From the NCBI RefSeq assembly GCF_910592395.1, contig NC_088319.1, positions 9,178,001 to 9,242,000 of the forward strand: DNA of 64,000 nt, read 5' to 3'. The notes under the pieces are model-generated. The model was not told the origin of the DNA. It was given only the letters and a program-made list of their open reading frames with translations, and ran no database searches. Position 1 is the first letter of the stretch. Each line of letters opens with the position of its first letter. Origin of the DNA: Lineus longissimus (taxonomy: Eukaryota; Nemertea; Pilidiophora; Heteronemertea; Lineidae). Shown piece after piece: positions 1 through 9,431 of this stretch. The position numbers were made by a program, and so were the translations under genes.

Positions 1-930
1 TTGCTTTTTAAGTTAGGCCTGTAAACAATAATGACGTAGGGGCCTTGAAGGCTTTAAACAATATTGTTCCGCCCTGCGAAGAGCGATCGTGTGCAAAGCG
101 GTGGGACAGAATGGGGTACAACTAGATTACCCTGGGCTCACTGTGATCCATCCGAATTTGACCACCCCCACTCTTACTCTTAGGAGAGGAGCCTTGCCTC
201 TATCTCACCTAACTTGAAAATAGTACACATCCCTGCGGCCTATATAATGTATGCTATTGCGTGGCCTACTTACTGACACAGACTCCCTGTAGCCAGGTCA
301 GAACTATCCGTCCAATTTCAACTTAAGCTAAAAAGATTGCAATGCATCAGGTTTGGATATACTGCCTATCCTGCAATGTCCAGTTTAGCATGAAGCATGC
401 TGTTTCATCTTTACTTGTTCTGTTAACACACAGACCATGCAGACCTTGGCCTAGGAATTTTATGGTCAGTCTGGGGTGAAATCCCAAGGTGTATTGTAAC
501 AGTGACAAACAGGAATATTGCTTCAAATCTGCCAAGGGTTTGTAGAGTGACTTTGAACGAAATTTCATGGACATCAGATAGAAACCAATGCAGAAGCATA
601 CACTGCTTCTCTGCATCACAATCATTGAAGCAACTGTTCCTTGACCAATCCATGACTCATCATTATATAACATTATATAACAATTCATGGCACGAATTCA
701 GCAACACATTGAGTGCATTCGATCTAATCCACTAATCCACATACCCATATTGCACCAAGTGTAATGAACCCAGTAAGACAGGTAAACCTAACACAGCAGG
801 TGGTGTCTGTAGTGCAATAGCAGATGTCTAGGAGGAAGGCCTTGGAGTGCAATTAATCAGCTTATCTGACCTATTATAAACATCCAGCTGAGAGGCATTC
901 CACCTATTTTGCTCATCTTTCGCTAACGGG
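1..930. other. No gene recognised
   Basis: I see no coding region, RNA gene or clear repeat in this stretch. The open frames here are short, overlap on both strands and show no family motif. It is anonymous intergenic or repeat-derived DNA. Confidence 0.5.
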
Positions 931-939
931 GTCTGGCGG

Positions 940-1535
940 TCATGCTAAACTGCAATGACTATTGATCCCAAATTTGGTACACATTTACACCTTAGTCAGG
1001 TGATCTCAGGGACCGAAGTTTGGTCCAATATGATTCACGACTTGACCACCAGGGGGCAAAATCCAAAAACCTTAAAAATGTGATTATTCCTTAACTTCTT
1101 GCCCGATTGCCACCAATTTAATATCATGGGTACATCTAACCACCATACAGTATATGTCACACAGGTTTTTAATTTGACCTTCTTGTCAAGGTCACAGAGG
1201 TCAAATGGCGTAAATTGGCCGTCAGGCCGTAACTATGGCACGTTTCTTAATTGCAATGACTATTGATCACAAATTAAGTACACATGTACCCCTTGGTCAG
1301 GTGATCTCAGGTACCGAAGTTTGGTGCGATCTGATTTGCCGTTTGGCCTCCAGGGAGGGGGCCAAATCCTAAATTCTTCAAAATGCCATTATAGTAATGA
1401 CTTGCCCGATTGGCACCAATTTTATATCATAGGTACATCTAATTCTAACAACCATTCAATGTGTCACCCGGGTCTTCTTTGATTTGACCTACTTTTCAAG
1501 GTCACAGAGGTCGAATGTACTGTAAATTGGCCATT
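940..1535 (-). repeat. Two units of the ~302-bp interspersed repeat family
   Basis: The phrase TGCAATGACTATTGATC starts at 951 and again at 1252, a 301-bp period. Each unit ends with a stretch whose reverse complement reads like the 59.6-61.3 kb array (GAAACGTGCCATAG, then a GACCTCTGTGACCTTG block). It is therefore an inverted, diverged copy of that family. Confidence 0.75.
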
Positions 1536-1675
1536 GCTTGGACCTACATCAAACCTAACACTACATGAAACAATACCACGCTCTTTATCCATCTTTCCTC
1601 CACATGAGGTGAGCACAATGGCCCTGGCCATTTCATTACGCCCTAAATGTGGAGACCACAGATCATCCTCGATAT

Positions 1676-2170
1676 ATTGGTGCCGAAACCCGGGAAAATA
1701 ACATCTTCCGAACAAGTAGGGGCGTAAAAAACCAAGTAAGATGCCTAAGGTGAACGAAGAATTGAAAGGACTTTTGAAGTCGCGAGCGTCGGCACGAAGT
1801 TGGCTGACCCGCGTGCAGCAAATGCATTGGACGATGCATGTAGCGATGCACGTAAAGACACTGCAGACGCCGATGTTGATTTTTCGGCTGTGATAGTGGT
1901 TGTAGAGGAGGCTATTGGGGACTTTGACAAGCGTCTCGCTGCTCTGGAATGTGTCCAGAGGGAAGTTGAAGAATCCCTGCCTGAGGAGCAATTGGAAGAG
2001 GACATTGCTGTTGCTGTAGCTTTCTGGAATACATGTAGTTTTAAAGGCTAAAACAGTAGTAAAAGAGTTCGAACCGAGGCCGTGGTTTTGGTCAACAAGT
2101 TGAATCAGAAAGTCAACGTGAATAGAGACAAGAGTGGGCTTAGCCCAAGTAGTCATAGTGACTAGGAGTC
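1676..2170 (+). pseudogene. BEL/Pao-type LTR retrotransposon 5' remnant (primer-binding site plus broken gag)
   Basis: A tRNA primer-binding-site-like sequence (TGGTGCCGAAACCCGGGA) sits at 1678-1695. A gag-like start codon follows at 1741, in a frame opening with a basic helix (residues KGLLKSRASARSWLTR). That frame breaks soon after. A second frame continues from about 1800 to 2051 with an acidic helical region rich in Glu, Asp and Ala (KRLAALECVQREVEESLPEE), typical of the first part of BEL/Pao gag. The sequence then decays into a Ser-rich linker with stops up to about 2170. The upstream LTR edge cannot be defined. This is a broken retroelement. The family assignment rests on the primer site and the gag-like helices, not on a polymerase. 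Confidence 0.6.
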
Positions 2171-2243
2171 GCCGAGTGGCGCCGTTAGTCGAAGTAGCAG
2201 CGATGTGGGTGGTGTTTGTAGTGAGAGGTTGGCATATTCCGCC

Positions 2244-2870
2244 ACGCTCTCCTGCTCAACAATTCCACGCAAACGGAGACATGCGTGCCCTGTGATTCCG
2301 TCACAATCGTGTCTTATTCTGCATCAAATCTCGTCGATATCATTCTTGCTTAATAGATCTTTGCCCAGCAATTAGTACTGAACTGTCCTGAATATATGGC
2401 GTGGCATACGTTTTCTATAACTAAGCATGGAAACTCGTGAAATAGTTGGTTGTGATTCCGTCACGTGATTCCGTCACGCTGGAAAATCTTTACCACGCTG
2501 TCGGCTTAATTATTTTTCATACTTCCCCTGCGAAATGAATTTTACCTTAGGTGGATTTTGTTGGAAATAGCTGGAATTTCCAGCTCTTGGCTGGAATAAG
2601 CTGACACTTTGAATTTAGAGAGTTTCATCGAAAAGTTATAGCTGGCAAAAGCTGACAAAAACTGGAACTTTATCCATGGGGTGGAAATTCTTGGCATTTT
2701 CTGGAACTTTACTTTTCGTAAAAGTTCCAGCGCTGGAAATCTCTGTCACTTTACTATGAGATTGTCAGAGCTGGAATTAGCTGGAAATTTCAAATTCGAT
2801 GTTTCTGACAATTGTTGGAAAAAGCTGGCATTTGCTGGCATTATGCAAATTGCTATTATGTTATGCAATT
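2244..2870 (+). repeat. Left terminal repeat zone of the large element
   Basis: GTGATTCCGTCAC occurs near 2292 and twice in tandem around 2453-2480. A CCCCTGCGAAAT block (about 2526) and a run of TGGAAATAGCTGGAA / AATTTCCAGCTC repeats follow to about 2850. The reverse complement of 26060-26835 contains the same items in the same order. Repeated GTGATTCCGTCAC boxes near an end resemble subterminal transposase-binding repeats, but that role is inferred. Confidence 0.55.
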
Positions 2871-3690
2871 CTATCATGTGGTCTTATCACCTGACCTATC
2901 CCATGATGCATTACACCTCAGACAGGAACTGGTAGGTTTGAATTTTCAAGTCAAACAAAGAAATCATGTGGGAGCTCTTCTTATTTCTTGATTTTTACCC
3001 CGAATTCGATATCAAGATATCCAAAGTTTACACAAATTGAATTGGAACACATAAGGATTCAAATGAATGCAAAAAGGGTAATCTGGACAGGCCTTGAGGT
3101 TGTTTTTTTAGCATATGATGAAGCCTGAATCAGTGTATGTGCTGTAAGCCTGTATTATTGTATGCATGATCGTAGACCCGGACGGTATCATAACTGTAAG
3201 ATTTTGCATGGGAGATGTCCACAGCTCATGACTCATGTAAGTGATGGAGTCAATCAACAGTCGGCTTGCTCCATCATTCTTTTCAAGGTCGTGCAGTGAT
3301 GTTATTTGGACATCCATTTTGGACGTCAGTCCCCGTCTGTAACCCTGCCCTCCAGACATCAAAGTGACAGAGTGTGCTATGTGTGGTTGACATCATGTTG
3401 ATGTCACGGTATCCAGTTAAAACGGCACCTCTTTTTTATTTGGCTCACCTTGTGAGCCTATGCGATGATGTGGCGTCCATCGTCGGTGGCGGCCGTATTG
3501 TTAGCGCGGCACGTTTTGTAAAGTCTGGACTTAAAATTGGTATAGGCCTACATATGTTCCATGGGCCCTGGGGCATTTCACACCAATCTGGTCAATCCAT
3601 GATCCTCAAACTTACGAGCCTAATATTACAATGTGAATACTTTGCACTATCTATATTATTAAACGAGAGGCAAAATTTTCCTGTCAGTGA
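2871..3690. other. Non-coding interior of the large element
   Basis: No coding region is supported. A short inverted motif GGCTCACCTTGTGAGCC lies at about 3440-3456. The same GCTCACC...GGTGAGC pairing occurs at the edges of other interspersed repeats in the window (for example 54.87 and 59.59 kb), so this may be a repeat edge. Confidence 0.4.
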
Positions 3691-3699
3691 TTGTCAATG

Positions 3700-4195
3700 A
3701 TAGTCCGGGAGCCATGGGGTTGAACGTGGAAAGCCGGATGAAGTTTTTTCTTTGCTGTTTTCAATAGTATAGGGGGTCCTCATCAAGATTCAAGAGGGTG
3801 CCCGATAATATCCCTTGAGCAATTTTCAAAATATGCAAATTAGGTCCGCCATTACTGAAATTCCATTTATTGGCTATAACTCAAACATTATTAATGATAA
3901 CATCATAAAAATTGTGTCGGCACCCATGTTTTCAGGGTATACGAACAAGATAAGTCCATCACTACTCTATTTTAACGCCTTACAGTCGACTAATGACGTT
4001 AATTATGCTAATTAGGTCCGACATTACTGATATTTTGATTTTCGGATTATCTCAGGAAATATGTAAGCAGATGTCAAAAACAAGTGTCCAATCATAGGTT
4101 ATCTAGGCCTGTCTTTCAAGTAAGACTGTAACAGTATCGATTGCATGTGTTGCTGAACATTAAGGTACCGGGTATGCATAAATAAGATGCCGTTG
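3700..4195 (+). repeat. Left inner inverted repeat flanking the PIN-like gene
   Basis: Blocks such as GCCGGATGAAGTTTTTT, TTCAAGAGGGTGCCCG and GCAAATTAGGTCCGCCA reappear in reverse complement at 24745-25275 in the same order. Inside the block the phrase AAATTAGGTCCG(C/A)CATTACTGA occurs twice, so the repeat has its own internal duplication. It ends just downstream of the stop codon of the PIN-like gene. Confidence 0.7.
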
Positions 4196-4210
4196 TGGCA
4201 AATGGTAAGA

Positions 4211-5567
4211 CTACTTTACTCTAGCGCATCCTACGGGGTAACATGCACAAAAGATAGTGCACTCCGAGCCATGACTGTTCACGCAACTACACCTTTTTGA
4301 ACTACAAGGGTTCTTGCTCTTACAACCACAACGGATCATCTCCATTATGTAATCAGGGGCGAGTTTAACATCATCTGGAATGGCAGTTGGTGTTAATGAC
4401 TTGTTGCTGGTATCCTTCTTCCATCCGAAGTCCTCTGGGTTTAGTTCGGGTAAATCATTTGTATCAAGGGTTCGCCACAGGATTGCTTGATAGTGGGCTC
4501 TCTTCACATTCTCTTTAAATGCCTCTCTTGTAGGTGGAAGCGTAGACATGTTTGGTGTGGATGTATGCCCCTTGCCATTCTTTTTCCCCCATACATATAG
4601 CCTGGTTTGTGACATGTCCTTTGTGTCCTTCACACCATAACAGGCAGACATGAAAGCGGTAGCTTGGTCCATGACGTCAGTAAAGGATGCATCTACAATC
4701 CCAATGGTGTTCAGCTTATATCCAGCCCTCAGTGATTTGACCACAGAACCCTTTCCTACTCCAAAACAACATGCCACAGTGTCACAACCGGAAATAGCAT
4801 GTGCAGGAAGGAGCTGCTTCACGATGTCGCGATGCTTTTCTACTGTCCGTTGTATATCTACTACTGCCCTGCCTTTACTAGGTGATTCCATCCTCATTGG
4901 TAGCTTCAGCTTTGCTTCCTCATAGTGGTGGACCAGAAGAACAAACACATCTGTGTCGTCTGATACCACTGCAAGTCTCCTGGCTTCACTTGCGCACTTC
5001 AACGCTTGTTGCACAATAATGATATCGGCTTCTTCGTGATATGTCTCCAGATCATATCTAATGCTGATTTCATCCTTCTTGATTTCAGTGGGGCACGGGT
5101 CTTCTCCAGTGACAACTAACTTGTGTTTCTCAGTGCTCCGATTGTGAAACAATCTGTCTGCAGTAAGATCACTACAGATGATTTTAATCAACTGTTTTTT
5201 GTTTTCAACATTTGACAAGATAACCTTCTGGGCAGGTAGTCTTGTTGTCAACAACAAGCGATGTGTACGGCTGACACCAGTCTCCCTGCCATCCCTTGTG
5301 ACAGATTTTATACTGTAGTCATCGTATCTATCAAAGATCAGATAGACATCACTGTTCACCAGGTATGAAGCAACTCGCTTTTTAACGTTGGTGACATAAT
5401 CTTCCACAATATTATCTGCCGGCCAATGAATTGTCCATAAAAGCGCTGAGCCATCTATAACGGTTACATCTGCATCTCCGGCATTCCTGCTGGACACCTC
5501 CACTTGAAGGGAGTTCTTCAGTGCTGATTTGCCTTTTGCAATACGCATCCCGTCTTTCTTGAACATT
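4211..5567 (-). pseudogene. PIN-nuclease-like/CXC protein, C-terminal part (cut by the Polinton)
   Basis: This 451-codon open stretch is the C-terminal two thirds of a protein family found at high copy in cnidarian, mollusc and other invertebrate genomes. Visible features are VDGSALLW and VYLIFDRYDDYS near the N-terminal side, an acidic VSDDTDVFVLL strand and SGCDTVACCFGVGKG, which together resemble a PIN/FEN-type metal-binding nuclease fold. The last ~40 residues hold a cysteine cluster (CGCKSKNPC, CSCVNSHGSEC, CAC) like a tesmin/TSO1 CXC domain. The frame runs straight into the Polinton junction at 5567. The rest of the gene lies at 23892-24720, and the apparent first ATG here (5566) is an internal codon at the target site. 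Function is unknown. The frame itself has no stops, so the cut is recent relative to decay. Confidence 0.75.
5562..5567. repeat. Target-site duplication AACATT (left copy)
   Basis: AACATT immediately precedes the first base of the Polinton. The identical hexamer follows its last base at 23892-23897. Six-base duplications are typical of Polinton integration. Confidence 0.95.
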
Positions 5568-5779
5568 AGAATATATGTATTGTGGTGGTAGGAATATAGG
5601 TATTTTGAAGCTATTTTGACAAAAGCCCTTACAGGCCTTTTTGTCTCAAATTAGCTTAGAAACCCCTAAGAACCAGACACCACAATACATATATTCTATC
5701 ATTCATTAGATTCCCAGTGAAGCGTTGCAATGAAATGGTCAGTGAAATGGTAAGGGAATACTAGAGTTCAATGGGTTAA
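5568..5779 (+). repeat. Left terminal inverted repeat of the Polinton
   Basis: The outer 130 bp (5568-5697) is itself bounded by a perfect 20-bp inverted pair: AGAATATATGTATTGTGGTG at 5568-5587 and its complement at 5678-5697. An inner part to about 5779 (CAGTGAAGCGTTGCAATGAA, ACTAGAGTTCAATGGGTTA) also matches the right end in inverted orientation. At the right end the inner CAGTGAAGCGTTGCAATGAA segment is duplicated. Confidence 0.93.
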
Positions 5780-5907
5780 TGTAATCATGACTTACTGTAT
5801 TCCAACAGAAAGTACACGTCAATAGCTTTTTTCCGTGCATTTTACCTGATATATGATGTTGGCACTGTTCACTGCATGTACATAATTTTACTAGTAAATA
5901 AATAGAA

Positions 5908-7164
5908 ATGGCAACAGGATATTTATTAAATACCGAAAGGGCACATAAGATTCCACTTGGTTTGAAAGCTGAGAGGCAGCATCATATCATTACTCATAAC
6001 CCATCATCTGCTAACCCCAAAGAAACTTTGTATGTTAGAATACCGGCATTGCGAGAGAATACATTCTTTGTACCTAAATCTCTTTATCTGTCTGCTGATG
6101 TAACCATTTCTGGTGATTCTAAAAATAGTGTTGTAAATAATCTTGGTAGAAACCTGATCTCAAAGATGGTGGTTAAGTGGGGAACAGAGCAGATATTTGA
6201 CCTTGACGAATACAGTCATTATTCTACATTTAAAGATCTGTGGCTAACTGGAGAAGAAAGAAATGATAGAGTTTTTCAGGGTATTCAGTCAGAAAATCTT
6301 AGAGAATTAAGATCAGGAGTCGCTGAAGCTGATGTCACTGGAGAAACAGCTAATGAAAAGACTTTAAAGAAAGTGTTTGACAAGAAGTACAAAATACCAT
6401 TAGATTTTGAACTATTCCATCATCATGCTCCATTTTACAAGTTTCCAATTCAAGAAGATGTGATTATTGAAATAACTTTAGCACCAAAGGAGGAAATCAT
6501 AGTCACCACAACCACAGCTAGCATGGGCTACAAACTAGAGAATATTTGTTTTGAATATGATACCGTAGCCAACAAAATGATTGCTAGTCAATTGAGTAAC
6601 AAGTACAACTCTGGATTCTCAATATTTTATGATTGGGTAGACCATTTTAAGACAGTCAATGTTACTGCTAATGAAACACTAATTAATGAGAACATCAACT
6701 TTCCAAGAATGTCTATTAAAGGATTATTATTACTATTTGTGTCTGACTATGTAGATGGAGCTAGAGATTCAGAGAAGTTTGAAAACCCTAACATAAGTAA
6801 AGTGCAGATCACAATAGAGGGTGTTGCCAATCAGGTGTTCCCAGAAGGAATGAGAATGATGGATCAATGGGAGGAGATCAAGAAACATTTTATGTCTGAA
6901 GATTTGAAGAAAACTCATGACTGTAACATGACCATGGAGAAATACTATGGTGGTTCTAATCACTATTGTTTATGGTTGGACCTGAGAACTTCTGAAGATA
7001 ATCGTCTACACGGATCAGGAAAGAAGCTCCAGAACACAAAAGATGGTATTCAATTATCTATTACAAAGAAATCTGGAAAGGGACCATACAAAATGCACAT
7101 ATTCGTGGTTTCTGACGCCCAGGTTAACATTCAGAATTCTCAGATTGCTTCACTCCAACACTGA
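5908..7164 (+). CDS. Polinton major capsid protein
   Basis: This 418-residue protein is the first gene inside the left end and heads the capsid block. It fits the Polinton double-jelly-roll major capsid family in length, position and general character: beta-rich, no membrane segment, no signal peptide. Recognisable stretches include the early YVRIPALRENTFFVPKSLYL and a late KMHIFVVSDAQVNIQN strand. The product would be the main shell subunit of a virion-like particle. The start is the ATG in AATAGAAATGG, a motif shared with 16828. None of the double-hairpin repeats lies in this gene. The frame is intact. The assignment rests on family resemblance and synteny, without a structural comparison. 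Confidence 0.8.
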   Translation: MATGYLLNTERAHKIPLGLKAERQHHIITHNPSSANPKETLYVRIPALRENTFFVPKSLYLSADVTISGDSKNSVVNNLGRNLISKMVVKWGTEQIFDLDEYSHYSTFKDLWLTGEERNDRVFQGIQSENLRELRSGVAEADVTGETANEKTLKKVFDKKYKIPLDFELFHHHAPFYKFPIQEDVIIEITLAPKEEIIVTTTTASMGYKLENICFEYDTVANKMIASQLSNKYNSGFSIFYDWVDHFKTVNVTANETLINENINFPRMSIKGLLLLFVSDYVDGARDSEKFENPNISKVQITIEGVANQVFPEGMRMMDQWEEIKKHFMSEDLKKTHDCNMTMEKYYGGSNHYCLWLDLRTSEDNRLHGSGKKLQNTKDGIQLSITKKSGKGPYKMHIFVVSDAQVNIQNSQIASLQH

Positions 7165-7242
7165 AACAAAGTTCGTACAACACTAAATTAAATACTGAAT
7201 ACTAGATAAATGAGTTTTACTAGTGATTTTCTAAGTAATTAA

Positions 7243-7479
7243 ATGGATACACCAGGAAAGAAAGATATCATAAATACACTGTATCAAAGTTTACTGTTGG
7301 CATCAACAACAATTGGTTACTCTATGTTACTGAAAAGGTTCTTGAGAATCAATATTGGTCCCCCAAGTCAGGCCAACCTAGAGGAAATTCTTAAACTGGG
7401 CGGAACTGTAGCTATTAGTAATGGAACATTAGAGTACCTTTACGATCAAGGAATCCTACCCAGAAATATTATGAAGTAA
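7243..7479 (+). CDS. Small Polinton protein of unknown function
   Basis: A 78-residue frame lies between the two capsid genes and starts in TAATTAAATGG, the strongest form of the shared start motif. One moderately hydrophobic helix is visible near residues 13-30 (LYQSLLLASTTIGYSMLL), followed by a basic turn and a mixed C-terminal half. I do not recognise the family. Its place in the morphogenesis block suggests a virion or assembly role, which is inference from position only. Confidence 0.7.
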   Translation: MDTPGKKDIINTLYQSLLLASTTIGYSMLLKRFLRINIGPPSQANLEEILKLGGTVAISNGTLEYLYDQGILPRNIMK

Positions 7480-7536
7480 GAATAATTTACTTATTTGATA
7501 AAAGGAAAATTTGAAAACGAAAATTTGCTTAAGTAA

Positions 7537-8304
7537 ATGGTTACTGTAATGAACATAGATTCAAGTGACTATCCAGATCAGAGTTCAAGTGATTTAACAG
7601 TCAATCTCAAGACTGAAATTCAAGATGCATGTAGCATCACTTTAACTTTTGCAGTAATACCTTGTACATTCTACAACATAAGTGCAGCCAGGGAGAATAA
7701 CCGAATCAAAGTTAAGGGGTTTGATGTGGCAGAGATTACGCTACCAGATGGTCTCTATGACCTACAGAGCTTTTCAAAAGTATTTGCGGATAAGTTGAAA
7801 GAAAATAGTATGAGTAGAGGTGCTGTCAGATTTGACCTTGAAGAACCAACAGGTAAGGCCATCTTACACTTCCTAAAGAGAAAAAATGAGGCGCATTATC
7901 AGATCTATTTTCTTGGTAAAAGTAATGAATTATTTGGCATGAAATCAGAATGGCCTTACCCTTTAGACAATAAAAGTAAGGATGATGTTGTAAGCGAGAA
8001 ACCCATCAATTTTAGACCAATTAACCATTTTGTTTTTCACTGTGACATAATCGAATCTAATAGTGTATTAAGTAATGGTGAAGCATCTGATGTGCTAACC
8101 ACAAGACCAATAAAGGAAGCTAATTTTGGGGATTTAATAGCATACACATTTGAGAAACCAATAGCAATTCCCTGTAAACCAAGATTCAATAAGCTGAATA
8201 TTCGCTTAACTGATGAAAAAGGTGACATCATCGATCTTAATGGTCATGATGTACAGTACCAATTGGTATTAACTCGAGCTATGCTCTCAGGGACACATCA
8301 TTGA
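7537..8304 (+). CDS. Polinton minor capsid (penton-like) protein
   Basis: This 255-residue beta-rich protein follows the major capsid gene and matches the single-jelly-roll minor capsid (penton) class by order and length. The N-terminus has the SSDYPDQSSSDLTVNLK pattern and the C-terminal strand reads KLNIRLTDEKGDIIDLNGHDVQYQLVL. That C-terminal strand pattern returns in the protein at 16828-17841. The last residues (RAMLSG plus THH) are encoded by a half-decayed double-hairpin repeat at 8276-8299, so the natural C-terminus appears to have been overwritten by the repeat. The start lies in TTAAGTAAATGG. Confidence 0.78.
   Translation: MVTVMNIDSSDYPDQSSSDLTVNLKTEIQDACSITLTFAVIPCTFYNISAARENNRIKVKGFDVAEITLPDGLYDLQSFSKVFADKLKENSMSRGAVRFDLEEPTGKAILHFLKRKNEAHYQIYFLGKSNELFGMKSEWPYPLDNKSKDDVVSEKPINFRPINHFVFHCDIIESNSVLSNGEASDVLTTRPIKEANFGDLIAYTFEKPIAIPCKPRFNKLNIRLTDEKGDIIDLNGHDVQYQLVLTRAMLSGTHH
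8276..8299 (+). repeat. Double-hairpin repeat, partial, at the 3' end of the minor capsid gene
   Basis: The GAGC-TAT-GCTC stem is complete at 8276-8286. The TCA spacer and the start of the GGAC stem follow but decay into GGGACACATC. It encodes the last residues of the minor capsid protein. Confidence 0.8.
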
Positions 8305-8326
8305 AATTAAAATTCGTTGAAATTAA

Positions 8327-8785
8327 ATGGCTGGCATTGGCATGTTATTTGGATCTGCAATAATCAATGGATTAGCATTCACTGGATCCGGTTACCTTTT
8401 TAAAAAACTAGACAAGAATGGCTATGAGATTGAAATTAGGAGACATAATTTAGCTCAAGAGCAATTGCAAAGAGCATCCACAGAATGGGATGAGCATAGG
8501 AAAAGTACCATTGACTTCGTTAACCTTGAATTAAAGAGAGAAAGAGATGCTTCTATTGATTTTAACAATACTGATTCAGCACTTACTGTTTACAATCATT
8601 TACATCCAGAAAGAACTATTGTACTACCTCAGCGACCACAATTAAGTGATTACTACCAACCTAGTGATGAAATGAAGAAATACGAGTACCTATGGATTAT
8701 CCTAGGACTTAGTGGTTTAGGGTTAATAATTTATTATTTTACTAGGGTTAGAAAGACTAAGACCATTGATCGGACACAGTCCTGA
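8327..8785 (+). CDS. Polinton membrane protein
   Basis: This 152-residue protein has a glycine-rich hydrophobic N-terminal segment (about residues 3-25), a charged helical middle (about 30-85) and a strong C-terminal membrane span (about 120-140, WIILGLSGLGLIIYYF) followed by a basic RVRKTK tail. The start is ATG in AAATTAAATGG, 22 bp after the minor capsid stop. The last codons and the TGA stop are supplied by a half double-hairpin repeat at 8772-8782. It could be a virion membrane or entry-related protein by position, but there is no family evidence for a specific role. Confidence 0.75.
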   Translation: MAGIGMLFGSAIINGLAFTGSGYLFKKLDKNGYEIEIRRHNLAQEQLQRASTEWDEHRKSTIDFVNLELKRERDASIDFNNTDSALTVYNHLHPERTIVLPQRPQLSDYYQPSDEMKKYEYLWIILGLSGLGLIIYYFTRVRKTKTIDRTQS

Positions 8786-8815
8786 TGATCGGACACAGTC
8801 CTGAGAGCATAGCTC
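8772..8815 (+). repeat. Double-hairpin repeats: one half unit and one full unit
   Basis: The half unit GGAC-ACA-GTCC is at 8772-8782. The full unit is GGAC-ACA-GTCC at 8791-8801, spacer TGA, then GAGC-ATA-GCTC at 8805-8815. The shared ACA loop shows that the two are sister copies. The TGA after the half unit is the stop codon of the membrane-protein gene. Confidence 0.9.
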
Positions 8816-8915
8816 AATCAGAAGCGGGACTAAGATTTTTGATGGGAAAGAGTAAATCCAAATGGATGTTGTAGTCTAATGATCAGTTTTGATCCTTTTT
8901 TCATCTTAAGTTCTT

Positions 8916-9422
8916 CTATGTAGTACTGTCTTTTAAGGCATCTTTCATGGCTGATTCATCCATATTAAAAAATAATACTAAAATTCTTATGTTCTCTCTG
9001 TAGTCCTTGACAACTGAATTGTACTTCTGAACTAGTAACCAAACAGTGAGATTGTAGTGCCTGCCGGAAAAGGCAAGATTACATAACTCGGACACCTTCT
9101 TTTTTGTGTCTCTCAAATTAGCACAGTCATCAATGAGGAATAATGTGTTAGAACCAGCAAAGGTCAGTGTAGCAAACTGAAGCACAAGGTCCAAATTACT
9201 GGCCACAGCTTCGGGATTAACTATGTAGACGTTCTTGTCTTGGTAAATCCATTTCCTTTCATATGTCTTATTGTTGAAATATGTTGGACAGAAAATGACT
9301 ATGTTCTGGAATTTGTGCCGATACTCCTTTTCTAAGAGGTCAAGGGCAAAATATGTCTTACCACAATTGGTAACACCAGAAATTAACATATTGTGTGGCT
9401 CGTAAATAAATACTTCACTCAT
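8916..9422 (-). CDS. Polinton packaging ATPase (FtsK/HerA-like)
   Basis: This 168-residue P-loop ATPase has Walker A GVTNCGKT at residues 16-23 and Walker B NTLFLIDD at about 92-99. The following SGRHYNLTVWLLVQKYN segment is typical of the Polinton/adenovirus-like genome packaging ATPases (A32 group). It is expected to pump genome DNA into capsids. The start codon lies 4 bp from the divergent integrase start (CATTTAAATG). This reverse gene sits between the forward capsid block and the forward integrase. The frame is intact, the length is at the short end for the family, and no double-hairpin repeat is present. Confidence 0.93.
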   Translation of the reverse strand: MSEVFIYEPHNMLISGVTNCGKTYFALDLLEKEYRHKFQNIVIFCPTYFNNKTYERKWIYQDKNVYIVNPEAVASNLDLVLQFATLTFAGSNTLFLIDDCANLRDTKKKVSELCNLAFSGRHYNLTVWLLVQKYNSVVKDYRENIRILVLFFNMDESAMKDALKDSTT

Positions 9423-9431
9423 TTAAATGAA
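9418..9431. promoter_or_regulatory. Shared divergent start region, CATTTAAATG palindrome
   Basis: The ATPase start (complement of 9420-9422) and the integrase start (9427-9429) are separated only by TTAA at 9423-9426. Both ATGs therefore sit in the TTAAATG-type start motif seen throughout the element, and one palindrome serves two genes. Confidence 0.7.

Noticed and set aside
1464-2156. Long minus-strand open frame of 230 codons
   Set aside because: It is antisense to the BEL/Pao primer-binding site and gag remnant. Composition and lack of motifs mark it as a shadow.
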